A DNA stretch of 64,000 bases from Atriophallophorus winterbourni (lineage: Eukaryota > Platyhelminthes > Trematoda > Plagiorchiida > Microphallidae), in contig JACCGJ010009910.1 in NCBI GenBank assembly GCA_013407085.1, positions 62,001 to 126,000 of the forward strand. The letters are read 5' to 3'. Positions 34,716 through 49,171 of the stretch are shown one piece after another. A program made the translations under genes and the position numbers. The notes under the pieces were generated by a model. The model was not told where the DNA came from, searched no databases, and saw nothing but the letters and a program-made list of their open reading frames with translations. Numbering within the stretch: position 1 is the stretch's first letter; each line of letters opens with the position of its first letter.

Positions 34716-36100
34716 CTAAGGGATTTCAGTAGACTGGGGCCAACACAGTATTTTGTTCCACAAAAACTGCGCTTTAGTGTATTCACAATTAATACTGGTT
34801 TTGGTATATAACGATGATGTCTGTTGGTCCAACCTACTGAGAGCCTGAACTTTGCGGTTTTTTGAACCGTCTTCTGAGTTTGAGTTTTCAGTATCTTTGC
34901 ACGGCAATGTTTTAGCTTGTATTTCCGAGGCTGCCTTTATTGTGCTTATTCTGACGTCACTGAGAATATTTTTCCTGTGTAGTCGCCAAGTATGTCTGAC
35001 GAAGTTTGTCATAGCAATTGTTAGGAAGGTGTGTTTCAAAGGATTTGGTCCGTCACCTGTGCAATTGAATGACCGGGGTATCCTGAATGTACTGGCAACG
35101 ACACACTCCGGAGCCTTTATCGGTTCTGAAATGTTAAGCCACTGTTTGTAGTCGTGTTGTTGTTGTAACTCAAAAGCCTTCATGGTATTAACAGCCTCTG
35201 GAACGCCTAGAAGGATTAGACTGCACTCGTTGCTCTTCTTACGAAAATTGGAACGTCCTTTTCTTTCACACCAGGGTATATCGGCGTAGATTGAAGTATT
35301 GCACTCGGAAACTCACATAGCAAGTAAGAATTTAAAAACGTTTCCATATACTTCTTACTGTTTAGTGTTATTTTCAGTAAACTTGGTTCACGGAAAAGTG
35401 GGGAGCTTGGGTGGCGAACCAAACGTGTTACTTCTGTAGGTCTGATGGTTTCCGAACCCATCATCGTACAGAGGTTGGACTATTGTTCTAGGTCGTGTCT
35501 TTGTCTATTCGAAAAATATGTCACAGTTGATTCCTACAAGTTTGTATAGATTACACTAAATTTTTTACGAACAGTTGCGCTATGACCTTCGTATTTGAAT
35601 TCGATGGTTTCAGCTGAACTTTCAGATGAGCGGATTGCTTGTTCTTCGTTACCATTTTAATGCCAGAGGAGTTTTGGTCAAACATACCATTGATAGTCAA
35701 TTATATAAAGGTTGAATCTTGACGAGGAGAGCGCTCCGCAAGACACTCCGGCAGATTTATAACAGTTGAGCTTTCGCGTAGAATGATATACGGAGGTGTA
35801 TATTTTGTCTGGTTGGCATTACAGTCTATATTTTCCGATTTTTAGGTAGTTGTACCGGCAAACCTAGAGTTGTGAGCTCCAACTAGAGTTTCAAATGACG
35901 CCCTTAATATTTCTATGATGAGATTTAAGCTCAACATGCGATCATCCAGGTTGCATTGCTGGGCACTTGTTGAAACAGGCAAACCCTCGTTTGGTTCTCT
36001 TCGACAAAGTTTACAGACGTTTCATACGCCAGGAATGTTTTCATCATTTAGGATCGATATCGCCTCTGCGCTCAATGATTTGTCAGATTTTGTGTGAAAC
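34716..36100 (-). pseudogene. LINE ORF1-like relic
   Basis: A continuous minus-strand coding trace with few stops runs from 36100 to 34716. It starts with a cysteine pair (VCKLCRREP) and a long acidic/leucine-rich helix (MLSLNLIIEILRASFETLVGA). It continues through 35464-35216 (RHPSSPLFREPSLLKITLNSKKYMETFLN), whose 'R.PR.LK(I/V)TL.S' layout resembles the nucleic-acid-binding part of LINE ORF1 proteins. It ends with a 155-codon open frame (35183-34716) of unknown function containing a YKQWLNISEPIK segment and a basic tail. The assignment rests on layout and on the CR1-type terminus downstream, not on a firm domain. A host pseudogene is the alternative. Confidence 0.5.
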
Positions 36101-36204
36101 GTGTTTGAGTAGTTGCGACACGTGACAGATTTGACCTAACCACTAACCACTTTCTCACAGGCAAACACACTGTTCGCGAACAGTAGATTGTTTCAAAGTG
36201 ATGT

Positions 36205-36285
36205 GTTGCTCACATCACCCGAAATTACACTTCACTACCGGTTTCTGGCTGTTTGCCGTCATCAGGTGGAGACAGTAAGATTAGG
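36205..36285 (-). ncRNA. Hammerhead-like motif, intact core, minus strand
   Basis: On the minus strand: CTCCAC, core CTGATGA (36265-36259), stem II CGGC-AAACA-GCCA (36258-36246), GAAA (36245-36242), CCGGTA (36241-36236) with a UA cleavage site, then GTGAAG. Stem I forms CAC/GUG plus two further pairs after a mismatch. The invariant core is complete. The C-A closure of stem II and short stem I are weak points. It belongs to the CGGC subtype together with 318-480 and 3721-3860. Confidence 0.55.
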
Positions 36286-36290
36286 TTCAG

Positions 36291-37210
36291 TGAGCATTGA
36301 AACAGACTGTTTCATTTTAACGGGTGTTGAAGTTGTTAGGTTATGTTGTTCCTCGACAATGTTTTCCAACTGATTGAAACCAAAATTGGCATAACACTAT
36401 TTGGATGAGAAAATCAGCTTAGAAAATAATGAGAATAATTTTATGAGTATATGATTCTGCATACGACTTGAGCGAGTCTACGATGGGTTGTATGCTACAT
36501 AATTTTAAGAAGCGCTTACAGTTGAGGCTTATAATCTTAATGGGCATTCAACAAAGAGTTTCGACTGGCCCGGCCTGCTTTGGTAACTAAAAACTACTAG
36601 GAAGAAAAATTTATTCTAACCTTCTTTTTGAGCAGGTCATGTAGTTCCGATATTGAGATTGCAGCGTCGCGTTTCCATGATAGCTACGAGATGTATGGGA
36701 CTGACATGAGTACAGCAAGCGAGAATATGAAAAGTAGAAAACGGTTGACAAACGCTGGGCATTGGTCTTTCTCTACCAATAGCCAAAATCTAATATAACT
36801 GTTTAACTACTCTGAGTTATTTATGTCGATTTATAATTTTGAATTGCCGCGTTTCCAGTTCCCAATAAAATTGGGTTATCAATATTTAATTGAAAGTCAC
36901 GATGAAGAGTGTAAGTATCGTTATGCAAACTTTTATTTAACCAACATGTTTCACTCAAAATTTCTCTTTAAATTACCGAACATGCTATGCACCTAATCAA
37001 TCACTCCCTGTATTAGAAGACAAGTTGTAGAATCATTGAAAATTATATAAAGAGCGGAAATTATCTGCTACTCGTCTATTCTATTTGAAAGATGCTATCT
37101 GTCTTGAGGCCTAAGCTATGAAGGTATGATGTTGAACGCGGTATTAATGAAATAAATTAAGAAATTTTTTCAATTGAATATATTATTCCGAAAACAATGA
37201 TGAGGAAAGC
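36291..37210. other. AT-rich DNA, nothing recognised
   Basis: No feature supported. Confidence 0.3.
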
Positions 37211-37690
37211 ATTGTTGTTGCTGTTCTTGGCCTCATTCTGTTGATGTCGACCATTGATGTACATCACAAGCACATGAAGGTTTCATGCTCCGCATCTTTT
37301 ACAATGACTCAACAGTCCTATTCGGGAGTTACAATCTCTCCTGCAATGCCTTACAACGCTAAGCAATACTGGGTCAATCAAAGTAAATTGTACACTGGCA
37401 GCGTGATCTGCGTTCAGCAGCCAAGAGTTGAATCTGCTCCTCCCCAGCTTGCAAACGACGCTTTACACAATGCCTCCAGTGTGAGCGGTCAAGAGCAAGT
37501 TCTTTCCAACTCACGGGGTCGATACCAAGAGCTTTCATATCTCTTTTGCAAACGTCTTTGCGATCTGCCCAAAGGTCGACTTCTTGATTTCAAATCATCA
37601 TAGATGAGATCTTTGGGAATATGTCCATTTTCCTTTCTGTATACATGACCCAGCCAGCCTAGGCGGCGCTGCCGTAGTAGGGTGAACATG
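37211..37690 (-). mobile_element. LINE family A, 3' end, minus strand
   Basis: The minus strand gives MFTLLRQRRLGWLGHVYRKENG and the following C-terminal segment (37701-37489), then the family A 3' UTR with the TCAATGGTCGACATCAAC signature and a CAACAACAA tail at 37211. It is 5'-truncated near 37690. Frameshifted near 37560. Confidence 0.8.
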
Positions 37691-39659
37691 CATATGACCA
37701 AACCATTAATTCGAAAATAAACTTCTGAAGCACGATGAAATGGAACATTAACTTTATTATGGTACGATTTGACACTTGCTTAGGAGCAAATAATTTACTT
37801 AATTAATATACTTCATGCATGTTTAGTATTTTATCTTTAAGTCAATCTGATATTTCTTTAAGAACATGTTACACAGTCGCTTCAATTTTGCACCGAGAAA
37901 TTCAGTACTCATTTTTAGCCACAAACAACGCTGCTATGAAAACAATTTAATCACCGGAAGTCGGTATTATTTGCCTTACGTTTATTAACTCTTTGATAGT
38001 AAACAACGAAACTTTCCGACTCACTTGTCGGCCCACTAACCGGAAGTTGTGGAGTTAATTTACTTTAACTAATTCGATAATTAGCAAAACAGTGAGTACT
38101 TTGATAACCACAATCCGGGGAGAATAGAAACGACATGAACGTCAAGAATAATTCAACTCTGAAGAATTAATTGGTCGACAGGAGTTCAGTTAAAATCAAT
38201 AAGTTATTTGCTCATCATTTTACAATCGTTAAGAAACGCGCCAGTTTTAAACGATTGAACCTGGGTCAATTCAACCGGAACGATTTGTTTGGCTGGTCGT
38301 CACATGTCAAGTCTTATGACAAGGTGAAGCAATGTAGTAGCAATGTAATAAAAACATTCCTCGCAACCTAAACGACTAATGTAAAGCAGATTCATGTCGT
38401 TAAAGGAAGTTTAAAAATTCTACCTTTGTGAAGATCTTCTTTGATGAGTCCGCCTACGATCCCTAATTCTACAAAATTTTAATGAAATTTTCGATATGTG
38501 GGTCAATTCTGCTGTTTGATAACCGGTATTTTAATATTGTCGCCCACATTTTCACATTTGCGTATTTTATCAAATAGCAGTATGACGTCGCTTATTCAAT
38601 TTGATTCCAGATAGCTTTGCCAGAAGGAACTTCATGTTGAACAATCCCGTTTAAATTTATTTGGTTAATATGGTATTTATATGTCCAATACATAGAATTT
38701 TGTTTTGGTTATTCATCAGTATTCTCAGTCTGAAATTTCGTAAATGAATCAACGGATGTTCAAATGAAAAATGAAGAAGTGATTATTGGTCAAGCGCTCT
38801 AGATGCTGAAAAATTGCCGGTGATAATGACACCAAAGTACATTAGAATATTTATGCCCTATCAAATCGCAAAAATAGAGGTTTAGGATGGCAGCGATATT
38901 CTAGTTCCAAAGATCAACATTTTGGTTTATGAACTCAATCGGGTTTTTTTCCTGGTTTCCACGGAATTGTAAAAATGCTGAAGCAACCTGGCCACAATTG
39001 AACGAAAATACGATGATTTGACTGAATTTGAAAGAAGCTTGTAAGTATACCGAACAAATTATGGATTATTTTGCATATGAGTATCCTTCTGAGGGTTCGA
39101 AATAGCTATTCAAGATGTTGACAAATAACACTAATTATCTTGTATATAAGGATCCGTTGCCAGTGTAATCCTTTTGCATGCGCGTTCTCGGGCGCATATG
39201 TACATTTCACTCGTTGAATACCAACTTGCATGGTGATGAATCTTTCACGTTGCGGATGTTCTTTTGAGGCCATTGGGTCAAAATTGAGTCGTGTAGTTGT
39301 TTTATGATAATCAATAGAGGAAATGACCTCAGGGATTAATCTCCCCTGATATAAATACCAGATTAAAGGCTGCTTCGGATTATAATTTTTTAATTATGTT
39401 ACAAACATATTCACAATGTTCGTAATTAGTGGTTATCCAATCCGATAGTTGCAGGTAAAGTTTTAGAAATCAGAGCCGAGTTGGTTGTCGATCGGCAGGA
39501 TGTTGGAGGTTTTGAATTTAACCTGATGCATTTTCTAATTGACCAGTGAGTATCTTTCTCAATAGTATGCGAATGGTGAGTCGAGGGCACTCCATAGACT
39601 GGTTGCTTGTCAGATGATTGATGATTTTGACTAAGGACCCTGCAAAACGTGTACGACTA
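37691..39659. other. Nearly 2 kb of AT-rich DNA, nothing recognised
   Basis: No open frame over 66 codons and no repeat of the families listed here was seen. Confidence 0.35.
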
Positions 39660-40490
39660 TGATTCAAAGTAACTCAAAGTTCAAAGTTTAAATAGTCTAA
39701 AAAGCAATTACTTTACAGTATACATAGAATAAAAATATATAGAAAATGCATAGAAACAACAAAGATGTTTTATCAATATGGATAGTCAGCTTGTGTATTG
39801 AGTTGCGAGGTTGGATTTCGTCAACATGTAATTGTCAAGTTCAGGCTTGTTGCAGATGTGAGTGCAGACAGCACAGATGAAAGTCCGACAATTTGATCTA
39901 GAGTGTGGAATGTTTGAGTTGTAGCCATGAGATCCGCTTCCAAGTGGTTCTGGCCGATGAAACCGGTGTTCGAGTGGGTGATTCGCTGTATGTAGAATGT
40001 TGAACAGCATGATCAAGTCAACCCTGGCACTGCGGTACGATAAGTCAAACAGGTTCAAAGATGCAATGCGCTCCTCGTATGGCTTTTCGGTCACCAGTTT
40101 TGTAGTGCGGTCGTATATGCGTTGTATGAAAGCTATGTCCTTTTGTAAGCATAGGGACCATGTTTGAACAGCGTACACCGTTGTTGGCCTGATATAGGTG
40201 TTAATTATCCGAAGATCATTCTGCGCAGTGCTATGATTTGGCAAGACTTTTTGTATACCACAGAACACTGCCGTGAAGACTTCAAGTTACTGCTAATCCG
40301 CACACCCAGGTCTTTCTTTTATGTAACTCATGAAAGTTGCTGAGATTATGTGAATTCGAAGGATTTACTAACGTTTATGATTTTACAATTTCGGATGTTG
40401 ATTGGTAGGCAGTTTCGTAAGGACCACGTGTGAAGTACATCGAGATCTTTTTGTTGAAGTTGACAATGTTCCATGGTGCTCAACCGCATA
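39660..40490 (-). mobile_element. CR1-like LINE 3' part, minus strand
   Basis: The minus-strand frame 40268-39786 reads through the CR1 C-terminal region (TYIRPTTVYAVQTWS, KPYEERIASLNLFDLSYRSARVDLIMLFNILH, HPLEHRFH). A further piece upstream (to about 40490) includes the LQQKDLDVLHTWS segment that lies just after RT motif C. An internal deletion (about 39845) removes the WNSLPP segment. The 3' UTR ends in CTTTGAACTTTGAGTTACTTTGAATC-type repeats at 39660, the same subfamily as 19175-19753. Confidence 0.85.
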
Positions 40491-40715
40491 CCGTCGAAGG
40501 AAATCCGGACACGTGACTGCCGTTTAGCCACCTCCAGGCCTGTGCAACTCGAACTTGAACTTGAACTTGTTTTAGGCCTGATTAGTGGCTGTATGAATTT
40601 CTTCACTTGTGCAAGATGCTTTTCCGGTCGCAATAATCTACTCTCTATTGTATTAGGCTCTTTTCCAGCAGATGCGATGGCCATTTGTATTTGAATTTCT
40701 ACAGGCATTACATAA
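40491..40715. repeat. Possible dispersed repeat with a (GAACTT)n core
   Basis: A GC-richer block is followed by about three copies of GAACTT (40548-40570). Its edge coincides with the 5' end of the CR1 fragment. I cannot see a second copy in this window, so the repeat call is tentative. Confidence 0.3.
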
Positions 40716-41054
40716 ATAGCAAATAAATGGGTAGTTATTATCGTTCACAAGCCTTACACATTCGTTCGTCAAAGTCTCATCACAAGTTACGTGGAGGTGT
40801 ATTAGCAAAAAGTACATTTAACCGAAGCACTATCACTGCTTCCCGGTTCAAGCCACTTGGCGCAGTGGTCAAGTTGGTTCTATGTCGCTATCGGAGGAAC
40901 AATCCTTGCAGTCACAGCTTGATCAATCGATTTCTTTGTCTGTGTGTTGGAACTCGTGACGCGGTCATGTTAGCAACCTGAATTGGGCCGGCAGGTTATA
41001 AGATGGGTGTTTGGTCGATTGGTCGATTTTGCGGCGTTTGAACTCCTGATTTCG

Positions 41055-41140
41055 TTCCTACCTGATGAGTGCAAACAGCACGAAACAGATCGTGGGGTGT
41101 GTGATGGAAATGCATGCAAATGAATATCTTGATTTCGTCA
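41055..41140 (+). ncRNA. Hammerhead-like motif, best core and stem I in the window
   Basis: TTCCTAC (41055-41061) can pair with GTGGGG (41092-41097), giving a 6-bp stem I with G-U pairs. Core CTGATGA is at 41062-41068. Stem II is GTGC-AAACA-GCAC (41069-41081), a perfect 4-bp stem. GAAA is at 41082-41085. CAGATC (41086-41091) supplies the UC cleavage site after base 41091. Stem III is only the A-U pair because CAGA replaces the usual palindrome CCGG. The conserved GT-rich and ATGCATGCAAATGAATAT flank continues to about 41135. Confidence 0.6.
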
Positions 41141-41700
41141 TTTAGTAAATAATCAACGACAACTCGGTAACCACACAAGACAGAACACATTATCAGGTAT
41201 CAAAATGCGTAGCTCGATGCGATCTTTGCAATGATAGGAAAAACCGTAGGTTAGTTAGCCGTTGGAAAAAATTTGCGTGCGCGAGCAAACCGAGATATAT
41301 ACGTCGAAAACGGTAGCTTTGCTGTAGATCAGCTGACAAGATCAAAACGTATGAATTCCGATAGGTGTAGTCAAATGTAACACGGAATTCTTGGAATGGT
41401 ATAAATCTGAGGAGATTCAGCGACAATATGACCAAAAGTGCCGGAGCAACAAAAATGCGGCCGTACTTCAGCAAGCGTGTGATGATATCTAACTACGGCT
41501 CGGGCTAGCCCCTATATTGAGAAAATTGCTGAAATATGTTTTGAGTTATCACCAGTTCTGTTCAACTATGCCTTTGATGAAGACCATGTCGATGATGTAG
41601 TTGATATCGGTGATATTTTATCTGGCGCTTTTAACCGTTTCACGAAGTTTGTTGAAATTTCGGTCCAGGCGACAAAGGCATTTTCAAGGATTTAGTTTAA
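41141..41700 (+). other. Unidentified open reading frames
   Basis: A plus-strand stretch stays open for 69 codons (41489-41695) with a protein-like acidic sequence (FNYAFDEDHVDDVVDIGDILSGAF). A basic frame precedes it (RWKKFACASKPRYIRRKR, about 41265-41310). I do not recognise either. They could be remnants of a transposon ORF or of a host exon. Confidence 0.25.
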
Positions 41701-43739
41701 GGCTAACCGTATTACATTAAAGCGAGACTGGACGGCAATCAGCAACAAGCTCACCTACGATCGATAAGCGTAGGCTGACGTGATTTGAGACCAATAAAGT
41801 CGGATAATCTAATCGCGGAGACAGCCGTACAAAATTTAATGTATGAGTGTTGTTTCTGTCGACCGAAAGCTTTAGAGTTGTAAAGGTACCATGCAACAAC
41901 AAGGCCAATGCATATACAAATATAAGTTGAACGTGAGCAGAACTTCTCGCTTCAGCCCGATGGGTTTTTTAAACTCTGAACAACAGCATCACATTAGGTG
42001 CACAAAACAATTGCACACTCCATGTTAAGAACCCGAAATATGCGATTTCAATAGAATTTTATAACGGACTTATGTAAGTGCACCTAAGCGCGTAAGTACT
42101 TTCCGTTGTCGGTGTTGACTCGTATATAAGTATTCATTACTTTGTCCCTTAGCTGGCTTCTAAACGGTTGTACCCAGATTTCGTTGAGTTTATTGTGGTC
42201 AAAACATTGCAGGGTGAGTAGCCTGATGAGAGGACAAGCAAACTAACGACCAGGTTGACGATTATCTACACAAATTGCGAAGCAGGGCGGAAACAACTAA
42301 ATAATTGATTCCTCATTACGCTTGATCTTGATTGATATTCGGTTATTTCTGACCTAAGACCCTCTCCAAATAAGGCTGAATGCACTTTTCCCGGAAACAT
42401 TTGAAAAAGACTTGATTTCATAAATGAACGAGCAAATATTTATTTCTTTGGTTGAACACGGAGAGATACGGGAACTTATAGTTAAAGGCGCCCGTATATC
42501 AATCTTACTGAGGTGGTGCAATAAATGTTGCGTGCACAATACAAATTACCTGAGCACATATTGTAGAATTTATGGCGAATAAACTTTTGGTGTGGCTAGC
42601 TCATCTCAGAAACCGACAACCACAATACTGTTTAATGTGCAACGAAATCAAATAATCGATCACAGTAAATTTATCCACATTCGTTAATTGATTGGTTTGG
42701 CAAGGCGGTGGGATATTAGCAATTGAAAATACCAAAGAAACATGGCGGTCATGGATTTGCTCTTTACAGCCACCTTAAAATCTAACTGTTAACTAAGATT
42801 TTATAACTGATGTCTGCTTGCATGATATTGGGTCTTGCATATCATAGCAATGCACAATTGATTAACTGCTCTGGTTTTTAAGCATAAAAGAAATCGTTTG
42901 ATCAATGACAAAGGTATTGCTGATTCGGTAGAATGTATAGACAATATCGATTAGTTAATCAATAGTCCAACTCCCAATGGACGCTCTTAAAGACGATTTT
43001 GTCAAAGACATCTGCTTAGCAAATTTTATGCCCATCAATCAATCAAACGAATTATACATTAAGTGAATCTAGATATTTTTGAAACAGATAAGGAAGCTCA
43101 AATATCTATATTTACTAAATCACTGCTTTTATCGATTAATTTTTAATTTTAATTGCTGTTATTTGTTAGTCAATTGGTTTCAAACCTTTACAAATATATG
43201 TCCCACCCCATCATTATTGTTTTTAAGCTGCTATTGCCTCTTCTTCAACTTAGAAAACTAGAGGATATGGCATCACTCTTTAACATTTCGAACGGTATAA
43301 AACAAATTGGGATTATAATCCGGTGACTCTGAACACTGTGGCCAATTTAGATTCAGTCTAAGCCTAAGAAATTCGTTCACGAAAAACTCTTCGATTAGAA
43401 TTAGAACTAGAAGCTACACATGGCGAAATGTGATGGATTGTTATCCCTCGTTTCAATAAACAAGACTGCTATTCAACTAAACGTTATTATCCCGCGTTTA
43501 AAAATTCGATTTAAGAATTCATAAACCAAAATCAAGAATATATTCACGAATCATATATTGTTTATTTCTTTCGCATCAAACAACACGTTGAATTTGACAG
43601 TATCACAGCTATTCTGGGATCGCAGTGTATGAACACCGAGTTTCCTGTGCTTAACGTATTTCACAGTAGTTTCAAACTCAAATATTGTTTCTCACTTTAT
43701 CACTCTTAGAATTTACGTGAAACTTTTCTCGCTGTTTCC
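41701..43739. other. AT-rich DNA, nothing recognised
   Basis: No feature supported over about 2 kb. Confidence 0.35.
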
Positions 43740-43864
43740 ACTTGACTATTAAAAGAAGGAAAAACCGGTAGTGGAATGTAATTGCGGAGTATGTGATAGA
43801 AACTGTACAGTAGTTTATATACTGTGGAATCTCAGTACAGTAGTTAATATACTGCAGGAATCTC
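43740..43864 (+). repeat. Hammerhead-repeat remnant followed by a 31-bp tandem duplication
   Basis: GAAAAACCGGTAGTGGAATGTAA (around 43760-43785) matches the flank after the core in the CGGC subtype; the core itself is gone. Two 31-bp units follow (43803-43833 and 43834-43864), each containing GTACAGTAGTTNATATACTG. Confidence 0.5.
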
Positions 43865-46049
<2,185 letters not shown>

Positions 46050-46369
46050 CTGGAATTCTTGTGATAGCCAGAATTTAAGCGGTTTTTAATCACCATAACC
46101 CAGGAAATGTTTGAGGCCCATTTTACGCTGAATTATAATTTTGGTTCACAAATTACCTGGACATCTCACCCACTAGTGAGCACTGCTTTCCTTGTTAATG
46201 CATTACGACTTTCACATTGATTTTAAGTTAAATTCGGTAGCAATGATGCGTGACATCTTGTTTACAAATGGATATTAACACTATTCTCGCATTGGAACTA
46301 TTTTTGTTAACTAAAAAAGAACAATTTCTCGGTTTTTGTTACCCATTCAAGCTCGTAGACGAAATCGCA

Positions 46370-46910
46370 GTCGAAGTGTAAGACCTAGATGTCCAGAGTT
46401 GGTGTATTTTGAAAAATAGTCTACAATGTGAAGCTGTATACAAACGCACATCTCGTCTAGTTGACTTTTTGGCGGATCTGAGATTGGTTCTTCTGCTATG
46501 ATGAACGCGTACATACACCGGTTCTAGACTATGCTGCCCAAGAAGTGACACCATGGCTAAACAATTACTTGTCTTCTTGGAACTCCCTACCGCGTAACGT
46601 TGTACATTCACCCAAATTGGATATATTCAAATCGAACTTGGACAACTTCATGTCGACCAATCCAAACATTGAAACAATATATTCGGCGTCATAAAAGCTT
46701 TGAACCCACGCATCGAAGTAAACTATACATAATTACCCCATCCAACCGGTTGAAAGCAATTTCTGCCCTATGTATTTTTACGTGATTCCTGAACTGATCA
46801 GTAGGCAAACAAATCCCGTTTTTAATACCTATGTTATTTATAAGTCGCATATTATTCTGTGGTTTTCGTAATGCTATGTGCTTTTTAGACCATTAAATTG
46901 TATTGAATTT
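46370..46910 (+). mobile_element. CR1-like LINE C-terminal fragment and 3' UTR
   Basis: Traces of the CR1 C-terminal frame (YKRTSRLVDFLAD-like near 46440; WNSLPRNVVHSPKLDIFKSNLDNFM at about 46580-46650) lead to the 3' UTR shared with 33060-33345. It ends in TTGAATTTAAT-type repeats at about 46905. Frameshifts are frequent. Overlapping minus-strand frames are shadows. Confidence 0.75.
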
Positions 46911-47074
46911 AATCATTGAGCGTCTAAACCACTCGATGACTTTCAAAATAATCCATACGTCAATCGTTCAGAAGTTTGAGTTTGGTACTACTTTTCTATA
47001 GGAATCTTGTATACTAATCTCAGTTTGTCTCTAAAATACCCTAAAGTAACATCGAATCTATCTAATAGTTACTT

Positions 47075-47105
<31 letters not shown>

Positions 47106-48618
47106 CGTGAAATGGATTTCTACAGTCTCATTTCTCGCAACCTAATCTTCAATTCTTCCGTTAATAAATCAGTTAAATTATACAATCGCAGCGAAGTAAG
47201 GAATCGGAGTAAAACAAATACTGATGTTAAAAACATTTTCACTGCTGAGCTCGTAAATCAAGCCGATTTATACAAAATCAAAGAAAAAGGTATACATTTT
47301 GTCGTTACTATTGTTCGAGTTTGCTATTGTAGGTTTGAGAATGTCGCTGATTTGATTGATCTCATCCTCGTAGTTTATAGCAGTTTTTTAAGTTGCTCAT
47401 AACAATTCAACATTCGTGGCTTATTGTTGGTGTATTAATAATATATTTCACTTTTCAAAATAATAATGTCCAGTCACGGAATAATCGCTGATTTTGGACG
47501 AAACACTAGACGCCCAATGTTAAGCCGTAACATTCTGAAGCGAATAAATTCTGTTCCATCATGTTGCTTAGCAAACACATAACGAGGTAGCCGGTAAGCG
47601 TTCGTTACACGTGACAGACTACAGTGTGTCTTCATCGACCGATTAGTGGCGATAAAGTCGAGGTTGACGCCATGCGCGGATAACATTGCAGCGGATGATC
47701 ACGGCATTCTCCTCATCTCGCTTGACTGTCTCGCACATAACATATGCTCTCTTAATTAATTCATTAGCTAGATGTGGCCTGTTATGATGCATTTCGTCCC
47801 TCTCTTCTCGACGATAGAGCATCTAAATCATTATAACTGGGAGCCGTTAGCCACGATTTATGGGGATATTGTATGAGAGGTTTTAGGGCGGTACCGACAA
47901 AGTAATTTTTATTCGTTTCAGAATAATGTAATCAAGAAATAAATTATAGATAAAAGTAAGAGAGATCATTATACGCTATAAACATTTCTCATGAAAGGTG
48001 GTATAGTGTTTTACAGGTTTGATGCAATTCGAAATCCCGGTGGTAAAGATAAACGCAAAATCTTTCGTTTTCGATGTCTGCACTTTTAATGTTTACACCT
48101 GTCTTAAATCTGGAAACACCGAGCAATTTTGTAACGGGATCGATTAACCATCATAGGATTTATATTTGAGGTAGATGATAATCGTCACTTGAATTCAATC
48201 GCGATTTCAACACGATTTTGTTTTTGAAAAAGCTTAGGTGTTTTATGATACCAGCTTGTATAGTTCTTACATCCTTGTCTGCCGATGCCAACCTAAAAGT
48301 GAGCTTTGTTTTACGTCTAGCACACTGTCTAACAAAAACTTTAGGAAATTTACGAAACCAAAACCACACTCTGGTAAACGTTATACATGGAGGACAATGA
48401 ACGCGGCTCACTTAAATTACTTCGCGGCTGTTCCTTTTATTAAAATTCAGTAAGTTTTGATTACAGATAGATTAGGAGAAGTACGGTGATTTAACGATCC
48501 ACGAAAGCCATATGAAAGCCATCGAAATTGACTCTATGAATTTGATTCACTTGCTCTGGACCGGTCTCTTTATAAGATCAAATGATATTTTTGCCTAATA
48601 GAGATGGATCACATCGAA
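46911..48618. other. AT-rich DNA with a (TA)n run
   Basis: A (TA)n tract lies at 47077-47105. A minus-strand frame of 70 codons (47686-47474) and plus/minus frames near 48160-48450 are unrecognised. Confidence 0.35.
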
Positions 48619-48783
48619 GGCGTGCAAATGCCGACGATCGACCGAGTAGTGCTAAACACTGTGAAGGCTATGGGAGAGCTTCTTCCTCCCGAATCGGACT
48701 GATTAATCACACGAATCGCTGCGCAGCATGAAATCAACGTGTGCTTGCAATGAGTCAGCATCAATCGGAGGACAGCAAAAGCA
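48619..48783 (+). mobile_element. LINE family A, 3' UTR only
   Basis: This matches the 3' UTR of family A (GTGCAAATGCCGACGATCGACCG, CTTCCTCCCGAATCGGACTG, TCAGCATCAATCGGAGGACAGCAA). It ends in the AGCAAAAGCAGCA tail at about 48783. No coding part is present. Confidence 0.72.
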
Positions 48784-49171
48784 GCATATGGGGAAACATG
48801 TTCAGACACATTTTTATAAACGTGAAACCATGGCGGGGATTGAAATCAAGTCCGTTTAAACAAGGCAGGTATAACAGCGTTATCAGCGCGGTTCGCGCTG
48901 GAAAAGGAAATATATGCATTCATATAAAGTTCCTGCTCAAAGTTCTTTGGTACCTTGGTACCATTGGTATCTTGAGAATCAACTTCGCTGAAGGTATAAT
49001 CGGGTGAGATAAACCGATTATCTACACAGTAAACTTTCACTCCTCACAGTTCATAGACTAATGAATCTCATTTACACAACACCAGATATGCAAATTGAAC
49101 ATACAAAACATCTACGTAACAACATACAATTGTTCCATAATGTTTTATTAGGGGAACATTCAATTTATTCG

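Noticed and set aside
34985..35030. TCTGACGAAG, resembling the Penelope-class hammerhead core
   Set aside because: No GAAAC follows and no stem II forms; it lies inside the ORF1-like coding trace.
40845..40905. Pol III-like boxes (GGTTCAAGCC, then TGGCGCAGTGG) suggesting a tRNA-derived SINE with a hammerhead at 41062
   Set aside because: The boxes are in the wrong order (B-like before A-like), no cloverleaf could be drawn, and no second copy was seen.
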